Shown piece after piece: positions 26,098-35,064 of a stretch of 64,000 bases of DNA. The number at the start of each line of letters is the position of its first letter. Positions within the stretch are counted from its first letter, which is position 1. Under the pieces are notes generated by a model that was not told where the DNA came from, made no database searches, and worked only from the letters and a program-made list of their open reading frames with translations. Origin of the DNA: Weeksellaceae bacterium (GTDB lineage: Bacteria; Bacteroidota; Bacteroidia; Flavobacteriales; Weeksellaceae); the NCBI GenBank assembly GCA_949788275.1, contig OX460916.1, positions 186,001-250,000 of the forward strand. Reading direction: 5' to 3'. A program made the translations under genes and the position numbers.

Positions 26098-26239
26098 GAA
26101 ACGATAACCTAGTATTGATAATGTGTTGTAGTGTGTGAACCAGCGGGGTAGCGGTTATTGTTAATTTAGAACTGTTTTAAATTAAGCTCAATGATAAAGT
26201 TCAGTATCTAAACTTTATGATTTTATTAAGTATTGCAAG

Positions 26240-26247
26240 TATTTTTG
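26240..26247 (+). promoter_or_regulatory. -7 promoter element of the act operon
   Basis: TATTTTTG matches TAnnTTTG and would give a leader of about 65 bases before actA. No clear -33 TTG is visible. Confidence 0.5.
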
Positions 26248-26316
26248 CTGATAGTTAAGTGTTCAAAGAGAGTAAATATTAATTAAAAAGAAACAACGAA
26301 CTGAGATATTAAGTAA

Positions 26317-27750
26317 ATGAAAGCAAGATTTCTAACAAGAATACGTTTATGGAGTTGCGCGGTGCTTATGGCCACGTTCTCCCTAACTCAAGCCCAAGAT
26401 GCAATCACAGGGGATGCAGCAAAAGGTTACGATTTGTTCGAAGCCAATTGTACAGCATGTCACCAGGTTGATGGTGTTTTGATAGGACCTGAGTTCCGAG
26501 GTGTCGTACAGCGTGTAAACGAGGAAGCTGGTTTAGGCCGCGAATGGTTACATGCCTGGATTAAAGACAACAAAGCATTACGTGAATCCGGTGATGCCTA
26601 TGCAAACAAGATTTTTGCACAGTATAACAATACTGAAATGTTGGCCTTCCCAAGTTTATCTGAACAAGATATTGATGATCTTTTAGCGTATTCGCAAGAT
26701 CCTGACGGGGGAAAGACAGCATTTGAAGCTGCAAAAGCAGAGGCAAAAGCGAAAGCAGATGCTGAAAAAGCAGCCGCTAAACAAGGTGGCGGTGGTGCAA
26801 ATTCAGGGGTAATTGCCATTGGATTTGTGGTTATTGCAGTTTTATTATTGTGGTTATTAGTTCGTGTAAATGCTTTAGTAAAAGCAACGACACTAGCCGA
26901 ATTGAATCCATTACAAGAAAAAGAAGCAACGTCTTTCTCAGAAATGTTCGAGAAATACAAAAAAGTCGGTGGGATTACTATTGCACTCTTTGCTTTCTTC
27001 GCTTTATTTAATGTGTATTGGGGATTGATGGGTATTGGTGTTGATAAAGGGTATGAGCCTGAACAACCAATTTACTTCTCGCACAAGATCCATGCTGATA
27101 TTCAAGGAATCGACTGTCAATACTGTCACAGCTCTGCTAAGTACGGTAAGGTGTCGGGTATTCCATCAACGAATACATGTATGAACTGTCACAAGACAAT
27201 TAAAGAGTACAAAGGAGACTATTTTGAAGAAGACTTAGTAGCATCAGGTAAATTTGCTGATGGCGATGCTGTAAAAGCATTCTATACAGGTGAGATTCAG
27301 AAAATGTATAAAGCCATTGGATGGAATCCTGAAACGAATAAATACGATGGACCACAGAAACCAATAGAATGGGTTCGTATCCATAATATGCCAGACTTTG
27401 TTTACTTCAGTCACGCACAACACGTTGTTGCTGGAGAAAAAGCAATTTTGAAAGCTATTAAAGAAGGAACAATTCCTAACGCAAAAGAATTGAACATTGG
27501 TGGAGGAGATCAAACCTGTTTTGCTTGTCACGGTCGTGTAGATCAAATGGACGAAGTGAAAATGGCGAACGATTTTACCATGGGATGGTGTATTGAATGT
27601 CACAGAACTACCGAGGTAGATATGGACAATGAGTATAACAAGGAATATTACGCAGAGTTACACGAAAAACTGAAGAAACAATACGGTGATGCTACAAAGA
27701 TTACTGTAGATGCTATTGGAGGGTTAGAGTGTGCTAAATGTCATTATTAA
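26317..27750 (+). CDS. actA: Alternative complex III subunit A, multiheme cytochrome c with extra N-terminal monoheme domain
   Basis: This 477-residue protein is the multiheme subunit of quinol:electron acceptor oxidoreductase (alternative complex III). The signal peptide ends TQAQ. There are six CxxCH heme sites: CTACH (45-49) in an N-terminal class I cytochrome c-type domain, then CQYCH (267), CMNCH (288), CFACH (401), CIECH (425) and CAKCH (472). Two hydrophobic segments, about 165-188 and 216-236, lie between the domains. The canonical ActA core is pentaheme, so the first domain looks like an added cytochrome. It is the first gene of actABCDEF. Confidence 0.95.
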   Translation: MKARFLTRIRLWSCAVLMATFSLTQAQDAITGDAAKGYDLFEANCTACHQVDGVLIGPEFRGVVQRVNEEAGLGREWLHAWIKDNKALRESGDAYANKIFAQYNNTEMLAFPSLSEQDIDDLLAYSQDPDGGKTAFEAAKAEAKAKADAEKAAAKQGGGGANSGVIAIGFVVIAVLLLWLLVRVNALVKATTLAELNPLQEKEATSFSEMFEKYKKVGGITIALFAFFALFNVYWGLMGIGVDKGYEPEQPIYFSHKIHADIQGIDCQYCHSSAKYGKVSGIPSTNTCMNCHKTIKEYKGDYFEEDLVASGKFADGDAVKAFYTGEIQKMYKAIGWNPETNKYDGPQKPIEWVRIHNMPDFVYFSHAQHVVAGEKAILKAIKEGTIPNAKELNIGGGDQTCFACHGRVDQMDEVKMANDFTMGWCIECHRTTEVDMDNEYNKEYYAELHEKLKKQYGDATKITVDAIGGLECAKCHY

Positions 27751-27772
27751 TATAAAAAAGAGAGGAGTATAA

Positions 27773-30700
27773 ATGGCTTCGAAGAAAAATTACTGGAAAA
27801 GTTTTGAGGAGTTAACCGATAACACTTTAAGTGAGAAGTTAACAACCAACGAATTTGCAGAAGAAATTCCTGTAGATAATTTCTTAGGGAATGACAACGC
27901 CATGGAGAATAACCAAACTTCACGACGTGACTTTTTGAAGATTTTAGGGTTTAGTACAGCAGCTGTTACTTTAGCAGCCTGTGAAGCTCCAATCATAAAA
28001 TCTGTTCCTTATGTAGTGAAACCAGACGATATTACGCCTGGGGTTCCTACGTATTACGCATCGACAATTTTTGATGGGTACGATTATGCTAGTGTCTTAG
28101 TAAGAACTAGAGAAGGTCGTCCGATTAGAATTGATGCGAATAAAGGCGCTAAATATTTTGGGTCTACCAATGCGAGAATTCAAGCATCGGTATTATCATT
28201 ATACGATTCAGATAAGATCAAAACCCCATTATTAAATGCGGGAAATAATTTCAAAGCAACTTCTTGGAAAGAGGTCGATGGTCGTGTTACAAAAGCATTG
28301 GCATCGTTAGGCGGAAAGAAAGTCGTTATTTTAACGTCTTCTTTACCTTCACCAACAACCAAAAAGTTATTGGAAGAATTTAAAGCTAAATACCCTACAA
28401 CTCAACATGTAGTTTACGATGCTGTTTCATATTCGAACGCATTAGACGCTGCACAAGAAGTTTATGGAAAAAGAGAATTACCTTTCTACGATCTAGCGAA
28501 AGCTGAATTAGTAGTGTCTTTCAATGCTGATTTCTTAGGAGATTACAATGGAGGAGGAATGGACGCAGGTTATGCTGAGGCTCGTAAGCCAGGTGCTAAT
28601 ATGTTACGTCACATCCAAGTGGAATCTATTTTATCTTTAACAGGAGCGAATGCAGATACACGTATTCCTGTAAAACCAACCGATACTGAAAAGTTATTGG
28701 CTGAAGTTTACACAGGTTTACAAGGTGGTTCTGTTTCTAAAGAAGCTGCATCAATTGTAAAAGAATTACAAGCGAAAGGTTCTAAAGCTGTTGTTATGGC
28801 TGATGGTAGTAAAGAAGCGTTTAGTGTTGCTTTTGCCATTAACCAATTATTAGCTTCAACCGTGGTTTCGAACAAAGCGGTTCTTTTAAAAGAATCGAAC
28901 GATACTGCGTTTAAACAATTTGTTAACGAAGCGAAAGCTGGACAAGTAGGGGTGTTATTAACATTCCAAACAAACCCGGTTTACAACTACAAAAATTCGG
29001 CTGATTTACAAGCTGCATTTAAAAATATCGCTTTAAAAGTGGCTCTATCTGAGAAATTAGATGAAACAGCTTCTTTAGCGGATATCGTAGCGCCAGTTAC
29101 ACACGGTTTAGAGTCTTGGAATGATTATTCACCTTTAACAGGGGTTTACTCGTTACAACAACCTACTATCCGTCGCGTATTTGATTCTCGTCAGTTCCAA
29201 GATTCTTTAATCGCATGGATGACTGGTCAAACCGAAGTTGTAGAGGTAATAGATGCCAATGATCCTTTAATGGTAATGGCACTTTCAGCTACGAAACAAA
29301 AAGTATCTCCTTATTTCTTATACTTAAAGAAAAACTGGGAAGCTTCTATTTTAACACAAGTTGGTGTTGATTTTAACCGTGCTTTATACAATGGATTTAA
29401 TGAAACTGCTGAAGCGACTTCTTTCTCTGCATCAACAGCAGTAGCAAATGCTGCCGTTGCTAAATTAGCAGCAGGAAAAGCGTCTGAGTGGGAAATCCAA
29501 TTCTACACTAAAACTGGTTTAGGAGATGGTACACAAGCCAATAACCCTTGGTTACAAGAATTACCAGATCCAATTACCCGTAACTCATGGGATAACTACT
29601 TAACAGTTAATCCAATGGATGCTGAGAAGTTAGGAATCAAAATTCAAGATAACTACAACGTGACCAATGGTCGTATGCAGTTTGACGGAGATTACGTGAA
29701 CTTAACGGTTAATGGAACGAAATTAGAAAATGTACCTGTTTTCATTCAACCAGGTCAAGCCATGGGATCTGTAGGTCTTGCCTTAGGGTATGGGCGTACA
29801 AAAGCTGGTAAAGTTGCGAATGCTGTTGGGGTTAATGCCTATACGCTTTACAACGGAACAGTAGGTGCTACTGGTTTAACCATTGAAAAATCGACAAAAG
29901 AAGGGAAGCACGAGTTTGCAAATATGCAACAGCAACCGACTTTAATGGGACGTTACGAAATTGCTCGTGAAGTATCGTTAAACGATTTTATCAACAGTGA
30001 CCGTAAAGAATGGAATCCATTAAACACTATGCCAACCTGGAGAGGTGACACCCAAGTAGGGGAAGTTGATCTTTGGGCAGGTTTCGACCGTTCTACAGGA
30101 CCTCATTTCAATTTAACCATTGATATGAATGCTTGTACAGGATGTGGTGCTTGTGTTGTGGCTTGTCAAGCTGAGAATAACGTACCTGTTGTAGGAAAAG
30201 ATGAAATACGTCGTTCAAGAGATATGTATTGGTTAAGAATTGACCGTTACTACTCTGATGTAACGTATGCTGATCCAAACGGACGTTTAACTCAAAAAGT
30301 AGCGATCGAATTAGATCCAGACAACGAGCCTCAACAATACAAACGTTTGATTAAACCTCAGGCTGAAAATCCAGATGTGATTTTCCAACCTTTGATGTGT
30401 CAACATTGTAACCACGCGCCTTGTGAAACTGTATGTCCTGTTGCAGCGACATCTCACGGACGTCAAGGTCAAAATATGATGGCCTACAACCGTTGTGTTG
30501 GTACTCGTTATTGTGCAAATAACTGTCCTTACAAAGTAAGACGTTTCAACTGGTTTAATTACGCCCATAACGATAAGTTCGATTTCAATATGAATAACGA
30601 CTTAGGACGTATGGTTTTAAACCCAGATGTTGTTGTACGTACAAGAGGAGTAATGGAAAAATGTTCATTCTGTATTCAACAAACTCAATCGGCAATCTTG

Positions 30701-30937
30701 AAAGCGAAGAAAGAAAACAGACGCGTTACTGACGCCGAGTTTATGGATACCGCTGCTTGTGCTGCTGCTTGTGGTACCGGTGCGATGAAATTTGGTGATA
30801 TCAATGATGATAATTCAGAAGTTAGAAAAGTATCGAAAGATAACCGTTCTTACGTCTTATTAGAAGAAATTGGTACAAAACCAAATGTTATCTATCAAGT
30901 TAAGGTTAGAAACAGAAAAGAAGAACAAAAAGCATAG
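27773..30937 (+). CDS. actB: Alternative complex III subunit B, iron-sulfur / molybdopterin-oxidoreductase-like protein
   Basis: The 1054-residue protein fuses a molybdopterin-enzyme-like domain (about 60-740) with a four-cluster ferredoxin domain (about 770-1010). A twin-arginine motif SRRDFLK (50-56) with a lipobox-like LAAC near residue 70 indicates Tat export and membrane anchoring. Fe-S ligands are seen in CTGCGACVVAC (from 788), CQHCNHAPCETVC (from 876), CVGTRYCANNC (from 908) and CSFC (from 964) with AACAAACGTGAM. In known complexes the Mo-like domain lacks the cofactor. It passes electrons from quinol to the heme subunits. Confidence 0.96.
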   Translation: MASKKNYWKSFEELTDNTLSEKLTTNEFAEEIPVDNFLGNDNAMENNQTSRRDFLKILGFSTAAVTLAACEAPIIKSVPYVVKPDDITPGVPTYYASTIFDGYDYASVLVRTREGRPIRIDANKGAKYFGSTNARIQASVLSLYDSDKIKTPLLNAGNNFKATSWKEVDGRVTKALASLGGKKVVILTSSLPSPTTKKLLEEFKAKYPTTQHVVYDAVSYSNALDAAQEVYGKRELPFYDLAKAELVVSFNADFLGDYNGGGMDAGYAEARKPGANMLRHIQVESILSLTGANADTRIPVKPTDTEKLLAEVYTGLQGGSVSKEAASIVKELQAKGSKAVVMADGSKEAFSVAFAINQLLASTVVSNKAVLLKESNDTAFKQFVNEAKAGQVGVLLTFQTNPVYNYKNSADLQAAFKNIALKVALSEKLDETASLADIVAPVTHGLESWNDYSPLTGVYSLQQPTIRRVFDSRQFQDSLIAWMTGQTEVVEVIDANDPLMVMALSATKQKVSPYFLYLKKNWEASILTQVGVDFNRALYNGFNETAEATSFSASTAVANAAVAKLAAGKASEWEIQFYTKTGLGDGTQANNPWLQELPDPITRNSWDNYLTVNPMDAEKLGIKIQDNYNVTNGRMQFDGDYVNLTVNGTKLENVPVFIQPGQAMGSVGLALGYGRTKAGKVANAVGVNAYTLYNGTVGATGLTIEKSTKEGKHEFANMQQQPTLMGRYEIAREVSLNDFINSDRKEWNPLNTMPTWRGDTQVGEVDLWAGFDRSTGPHFNLTIDMNACTGCGACVVACQAENNVPVVGKDEIRRSRDMYWLRIDRYYSDVTYADPNGRLTQKVAIELDPDNEPQQYKRLIKPQAENPDVIFQPLMCQHCNHAPCETVCPVAATSHGRQGQNMMAYNRCVGTRYCANNCPYKVRRFNWFNYAHNDKFDFNMNNDLGRMVLNPDVVVRTRGVMEKCSFCIQQTQSAILKAKKENRRVTDAEFMDTAACAAACGTGAMKFGDINDDNSEVRKVSKDNRSYVLLEEIGTKPNVIYQVKVRNRKEEQKA

Positions 30938-30970
30938 TTTAATTAGTAAAGAATTATAAGGTAAACAAAT

Positions 30971-32374
30971 ATGTCACATTACGAATCACAGGTAAGAGAA
31001 CCCCTTATTTTAGGACATAAAACCTACCACGATATTTCAGTAGACATCGCTCGTCCAATCGAGAATAAAGCTGGAAAGCTTTGGTGGATATCGTTCAGTA
31101 TCGCGATGGTTGCCTTCATCATAGGTGTTGGTTGTATCGCGTATACCGTAGGAACGGGTATCGGGGTATGGGGATTAAATAGAACAATTAACTGGGCGTG
31201 GGATATCACCAACTTCGTATGGTGGGTAGGTATCGGTCACGCAGGTACTTTAATCTCGGCCGTATTATTATTATTCCGTCAAAAATGGCGTATGTCGATT
31301 AACCGTTCAGCGGAAGCGATGACCATTTTTGCGGTAGTACAAGCGGCTTTATTCCCAGTTATTCACATGGGTCGTCCATGGTTGATGTACTGGGTATTTC
31401 CAATTCCGAATCAATTTGGTTCGGTTTGGCCAAACTTTAACTCGCCCTTATTATGGGACGTTTTTGCAATTTCAACGTATTTCTCTGTATCAGTCGTTTT
31501 CTGGTTGATGGGATTAATCCCTGATTTTGCAATGATCCGTGACCGTGCAACAAAACCATTCTCAAAGAAAATCTATGGAATATTAGCTTTCGGATGGGGT
31601 GGTAAAGCAAAGCACTGGCAACGTTTCGAAGAATTGTGTTTAGTTTTAGCAGGTCTATGTACACCATTGGTTTTCTCGGTACATACCATTGTATCGTTTG
31701 ACTTTGCAACGTCGGTAATTAAAGGATGGCACTCGACAGTGTATCCTCCTTACTTTGTTGCTGGTGCGATTTTCTCTGGTTTTGCGATGGTACAAACTTT
31801 ATTAAGTGTATTACGTAAAGTTTTACATTATGAAGCATACATTACGCGTACACACATCGAATACATGAATATTGTAATCGTTGTTACAGGTGGAATGGTT
31901 GCTGTAGCTTACCTAACCGAATTATGGGTTGCTTGGTACTCTGGATCTAGATACGAGGATTTTACATATTTCTCTCCTGGTGCAGCTACCGGACCTTATT
32001 GGTGGGCATTCTGGGCACTTATCTTATGTAACGTGTTAATACCTGGTCTACTATGGTTTAGAAAAGTTAGAAGATCTTTCTTCTGGACTTTCATTATCTC
32101 AATTGTAGTAAACGTGGGGATGTGGTTTGAGCGTTTCGACATTATTGTTATCAACTTGTCGCGTGACTACTTACCATCGAGCTGGACTATGTTTATGCCA
32201 ACGTTTGTCGACGTCGGAATTTTCGTAGGAACTAACGGATTCTTCTTTGTGTTATACTTATTGTACGCACGTACATTCCCAGTTATTTCACAATCGGAAT
32301 TGAAAACTATTTTGAAATCATCAGGCGAAAGCTTTAAAAAACATCATACGGAAGATGAGCATCACGAACACTAA
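30971..32374 (+). CDS. actC: Alternative complex III subunit C, NrfD-like integral membrane protein
   Basis: The 467-residue polytopic protein belongs to the NrfD/PsrC family and carries a quinol site of alternative complex III. About ten membrane helices can be seen, for example LWWISFSIAMVAFIIGVGCI and FVWWVGIGHAGTLISAVLLL. The segment VIHMGRPWLMYWVFPIPNQ is a family hallmark. The C-terminal tail is His/Glu-rich. It overlaps actD by 20 bases. Confidence 0.96.
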   Translation: MSHYESQVREPLILGHKTYHDISVDIARPIENKAGKLWWISFSIAMVAFIIGVGCIAYTVGTGIGVWGLNRTINWAWDITNFVWWVGIGHAGTLISAVLLLFRQKWRMSINRSAEAMTIFAVVQAALFPVIHMGRPWLMYWVFPIPNQFGSVWPNFNSPLLWDVFAISTYFSVSVVFWLMGLIPDFAMIRDRATKPFSKKIYGILAFGWGGKAKHWQRFEELCLVLAGLCTPLVFSVHTIVSFDFATSVIKGWHSTVYPPYFVAGAIFSGFAMVQTLLSVLRKVLHYEAYITRTHIEYMNIVIVVTGGMVAVAYLTELWVAWYSGSRYEDFTYFSPGAATGPYWWAFWALILCNVLIPGLLWFRKVRRSFFWTFIISIVVNVGMWFERFDIIVINLSRDYLPSSWTMFMPTFVDVGIFVGTNGFFFVLYLLYARTFPVISQSELKTILKSSGESFKKHHTEDEHHEH

Positions 32375-32924
32375 AATCGTTTATGGTCTTTACGGAGACG
32401 ACGATGATTTATTAAAAGCAATTAAAGTAATTCGTAATAAAGGAATTACAATAGAGGAAGTGTACACGCCTTTTCCTGTTCACGGACTAGATAAATTATT
32501 AGGATTAAAAAAGACTAGAATTTCTGATCTTGCTTTTTTCTACGGATTATTTGGTACTACGTTGGCGTCAACCATGACATGGTTTCTTATGAACCACGAC
32601 TGGGCTCAAGATATTGGGGGGAAACCCGCCTTTACTTGGGGGCAAAATATGCCCGCTTTCGTTCCAATCATGTTTGAGTTAACCGTTTTCTGTGCGGCAC
32701 ACTTTATGTCACTAACCTATTTAGTGCGTAATAAAATGTACCCAGGGGCTAAAGCTCAAAATCCAGATCCAAGAACGACAGATGACAAATTCATGATCGA
32801 GATTCATACAGCTGATGTTGATGCAATCAAAAATGTATTTGTTGAAACAGGTGCCGAAGAAGTTACTGTAAAAAGTGACGCTGTACAACCTAGTGTTAAT
32901 AACTTAGTTCAAGAAGAAGCGTAA
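32355..32924 (+). CDS. actD: Alternative complex III subunit D (DUF3341)
   Basis: The 189-residue protein has the DUF3341 pattern: KIVYGLYGDDDDLLKAIKVI near the start, VYTPFPVHGLDKLLGLKKTR, two membrane helices (about 56-80 and 100-125), and a C-terminal FMIEIHTADVDAIKNVFVET. ActD is a small membrane subunit of the complex. The start overlaps the end of actC by 20 bases and the stop overlaps the actE start (TAATG), so translation is probably coupled. Confidence 0.95.
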   Translation: MSITNTKIVYGLYGDDDDLLKAIKVIRNKGITIEEVYTPFPVHGLDKLLGLKKTRISDLAFFYGLFGTTLASTMTWFLMNHDWAQDIGGKPAFTWGQNMPAFVPIMFELTVFCAAHFMSLTYLVRNKMYPGAKAQNPDPRTTDDKFMIEIHTADVDAIKNVFVETGAEEVTVKSDAVQPSVNNLVQEEA

Positions 32925-33601
32925 TGAAAAAGATAGCATTATTTATAGGATTAGGATGTGTTCTTGTAAGTTCTTGTTCTGATAAAAAACGTAAGTCGAG
33001 TATCGTTTTCATGCCAGACATGTATTACGCAACGGCTTATGATCCTTATCAAAAAGCAAACTTTGAATACCCAGAAAGAGAGTCTGGATCTGATGTACCT
33101 GTGTTCAATGATCACTACAATATGTCAGCTTTAGAATCTGTCGATGGTACGGTTTCTCGTACAGAAGGAGATCTTTTACCATGGACTTTCAAAAACAATA
33201 ATGCTGGTTATGCGCAAGCAAAATCAGTAACGGTCTCTCCGCTTGGTAATGTAAACCAAGCGAATGACTTAGAGCGTGGGAAAAAACTATATGCACAAAA
33301 CTGTGCCGTGTGTCACGGAGACGCAGGTGATGGTCAAGGAAATATTGTAAAATCCAAAGCGTATTCAGGTGTACCTACCTATGGTGAAAGAGATATTACA
33401 GTTGGTACTGTGTATCACGTCATCATGTATGGTAAAAATGCCATGGGAGCTTATTCTCATCATTTAACACCAGCTGACCGTTGGAGAGTTGCAGAGTATG
33501 TAATGAGTCTTAAGAATGGAGGTGCGACCGCGACAGAAGCCACAGCAACAGCTGTAGCTGAAACGCCAGAAGCCGCTCCTGCAGACGAAACAACTAATTA
33601 A
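32924..33601 (+). CDS. actE: Alternative complex III subunit E, monoheme cytochrome c lipoprotein
   Basis: The 225-residue protein has a lipoprotein signal ending VLVSSC (Cys18), then the conserved segment VFMPDMYYATAYDPY and a class I cytochrome c domain with CAVCH at 127-131 and distal Met in YGKNAMGAY. The C-terminal tail is Ala/Thr/Glu-rich and probably disordered. It accepts electrons from ActA and may pass them to a terminal oxidase. Its start overlaps the actD stop by one base. Confidence 0.95.
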   Translation: MKKIALFIGLGCVLVSSCSDKKRKSSIVFMPDMYYATAYDPYQKANFEYPERESGSDVPVFNDHYNMSALESVDGTVSRTEGDLLPWTFKNNNAGYAQAKSVTVSPLGNVNQANDLERGKKLYAQNCAVCHGDAGDGQGNIVKSKAYSGVPTYGERDITVGTVYHVIMYGKNAMGAYSHHLTPADRWRVAEYVMSLKNGGATATEATATAVAETPEAAPADETTN

Positions 33602-33624
33602 TAATCAAAATATAGTTAATTATT

Positions 33625-34962
33625 ATGCAATATACATTTTCCCCAAAATTAAAAATGGCATCGCTTATCATGGTTGTGGTAGGGGTTGTACTTTACGGGA
33701 TAGGATTTTTCTTACATCAATCAGATGTTTCTAATTCAACAGAGTATATCAACGGTTTAATTGAGGCGAACCCGTCTCATTTTTACGGTGATTATATCAC
33801 AGATTCTTATGTCGCACTTAATTCTGACCACGAAGGTCATATGCAACATTTAGTGAATCTTTTAAAGAATAGACCTTGGGCTGCTTTTTACGTACCTGCT
33901 TATTTAGCTTTTGGTATCGCTGCTTCTGCCATGTTCTTTTTGTGTATTCAATTCGTTGCTAACGCAGGTTGGTCAATGGTTGTTACACGTGTAATGGAAG
34001 GAATTGCTTCTTTCTTACCTGTTGCTTCAGTTTTATTAGCTGTTATTGTAATTGCTTCGGCTTTACATATGAATCACTTGTTTCACTGGATGGATGCTGA
34101 TTTAATCAACCCAGATAGTGATAAATATGATCACTTTATAGCCAATAAATCGAAACTATGGTTGAATACACCTTTCTGGGTAATCCGTTGTTTTATTTAT
34201 CTAATCGGTTTATCATTAATGGTGTATGTAATCAAAGGTGCTACGCGTAAATTAGATGAATTAAAAGGTGATCGTAAGACCTACTCAAAATTATACACAA
34301 AATCTGTTTGGTACATTGTTATTTTTGCTTTGTGTTCTGCAGCATTCTCGTGGGATTTTGTAATGTCTTTAGATCCACACTGGTATTCTTCGTTATTTAT
34401 GTGGTACGGAATGGTATCTTACTTAGTAAGTGCAGTTTCTATCATGGCTATTATTTCGATTTACCTAAAAAGAAAAGGATCTTTACCTTTATTCAATGAT
34501 AACCACTTACATGATTTAACGAAATACATGTTCGGATTCTCATTATTATGGTCTTACTTATGGTTCTGTCAATTCTTGTTACAGTGGTATGCAAATATTC
34601 CTGAAGAAGTTCAATACTTCCAACAACGTATGGCACAATACCCTCTATATTTCTGGATGCTATTAATCAATTTAGTTGCTCCATTCTTAATCTTGATCAG
34701 TTCAAGTATGAAACGTAGATACCAAGTAGTTTTCATCATGGGGTTTGTAATTATCTTCGGTCATTACTGGGATTTCTACAACCAAATTATGCCAGCTGCC
34801 GTTGGACCATTCCATAACTTTGGATTCATGGAAATCGGTTCTTTAATCGGAATTTCTGGATTATTTACATTTGTTGTAATGAATGCTATTTCTAAATTAA
34901 ACTTAGAAGCAAAAGGGCATCCTTACTTCCACGAATCTAAAATCTATGAATATCCTTTCTAA
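33625..34962 (+). CDS. actF: Alternative complex III subunit F, integral membrane protein
   Basis: The 445-residue protein is a second polytopic NrfD-like-fold subunit with about ten helices (MASLIMVVVGVVLYGIGFFL at the start; SVWYIVIFALCSAAFSWDFV; FQWYAN-type QWYANIPEEVQYF). It is the last gene of the operon. In many Flavobacteriia cytochrome oxidase genes (coxBA) follow; here a strong terminator and dnaG follow, so the oxidase is encoded elsewhere. Confidence 0.94.
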   Translation: MQYTFSPKLKMASLIMVVVGVVLYGIGFFLHQSDVSNSTEYINGLIEANPSHFYGDYITDSYVALNSDHEGHMQHLVNLLKNRPWAAFYVPAYLAFGIAASAMFFLCIQFVANAGWSMVVTRVMEGIASFLPVASVLLAVIVIASALHMNHLFHWMDADLINPDSDKYDHFIANKSKLWLNTPFWVIRCFIYLIGLSLMVYVIKGATRKLDELKGDRKTYSKLYTKSVWYIVIFALCSAAFSWDFVMSLDPHWYSSLFMWYGMVSYLVSAVSIMAIISIYLKRKGSLPLFNDNHLHDLTKYMFGFSLLWSYLWFCQFLLQWYANIPEEVQYFQQRMAQYPLYFWMLLINLVAPFLILISSSMKRRYQVVFIMGFVIIFGHYWDFYNQIMPAAVGPFHNFGFMEIGSLIGISGLFTFVVMNAISKLNLEAKGHPYFHESKIYEYPF

Positions 34963-34985
34963 GATTCGATAATCATCTAAAATAT

Positions 34986-35021
34986 AAAGGCTCGATAGAA
35001 TTTTCTATCGAGCCTTTTTTT
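34986..35021. terminator. Terminator at the end of the act operon
   Basis: A perfect 15-bp stem (AAAGGCTCGATAGAA with its complement, TT loop) ends in a T run and begins in an A run. It can serve both actF and the convergent dnaG. Confidence 0.93.
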
Positions 35022-35064
35022 GTGATTCTATGAGCTTATATCTTTGTTTAAACTGCGTTTATCG

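Larger units (their letters stand above)
25896..26316. other. Divergent intergenic region upstream of the act operon
   Basis: 421 bases without a gene. They contain a perfect inverted repeat at 26082-26097 and a TAnnTTTG element at 26240-26247 about 70 bases before actA. The rest shows no structure I recognise. Confidence 0.6.
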
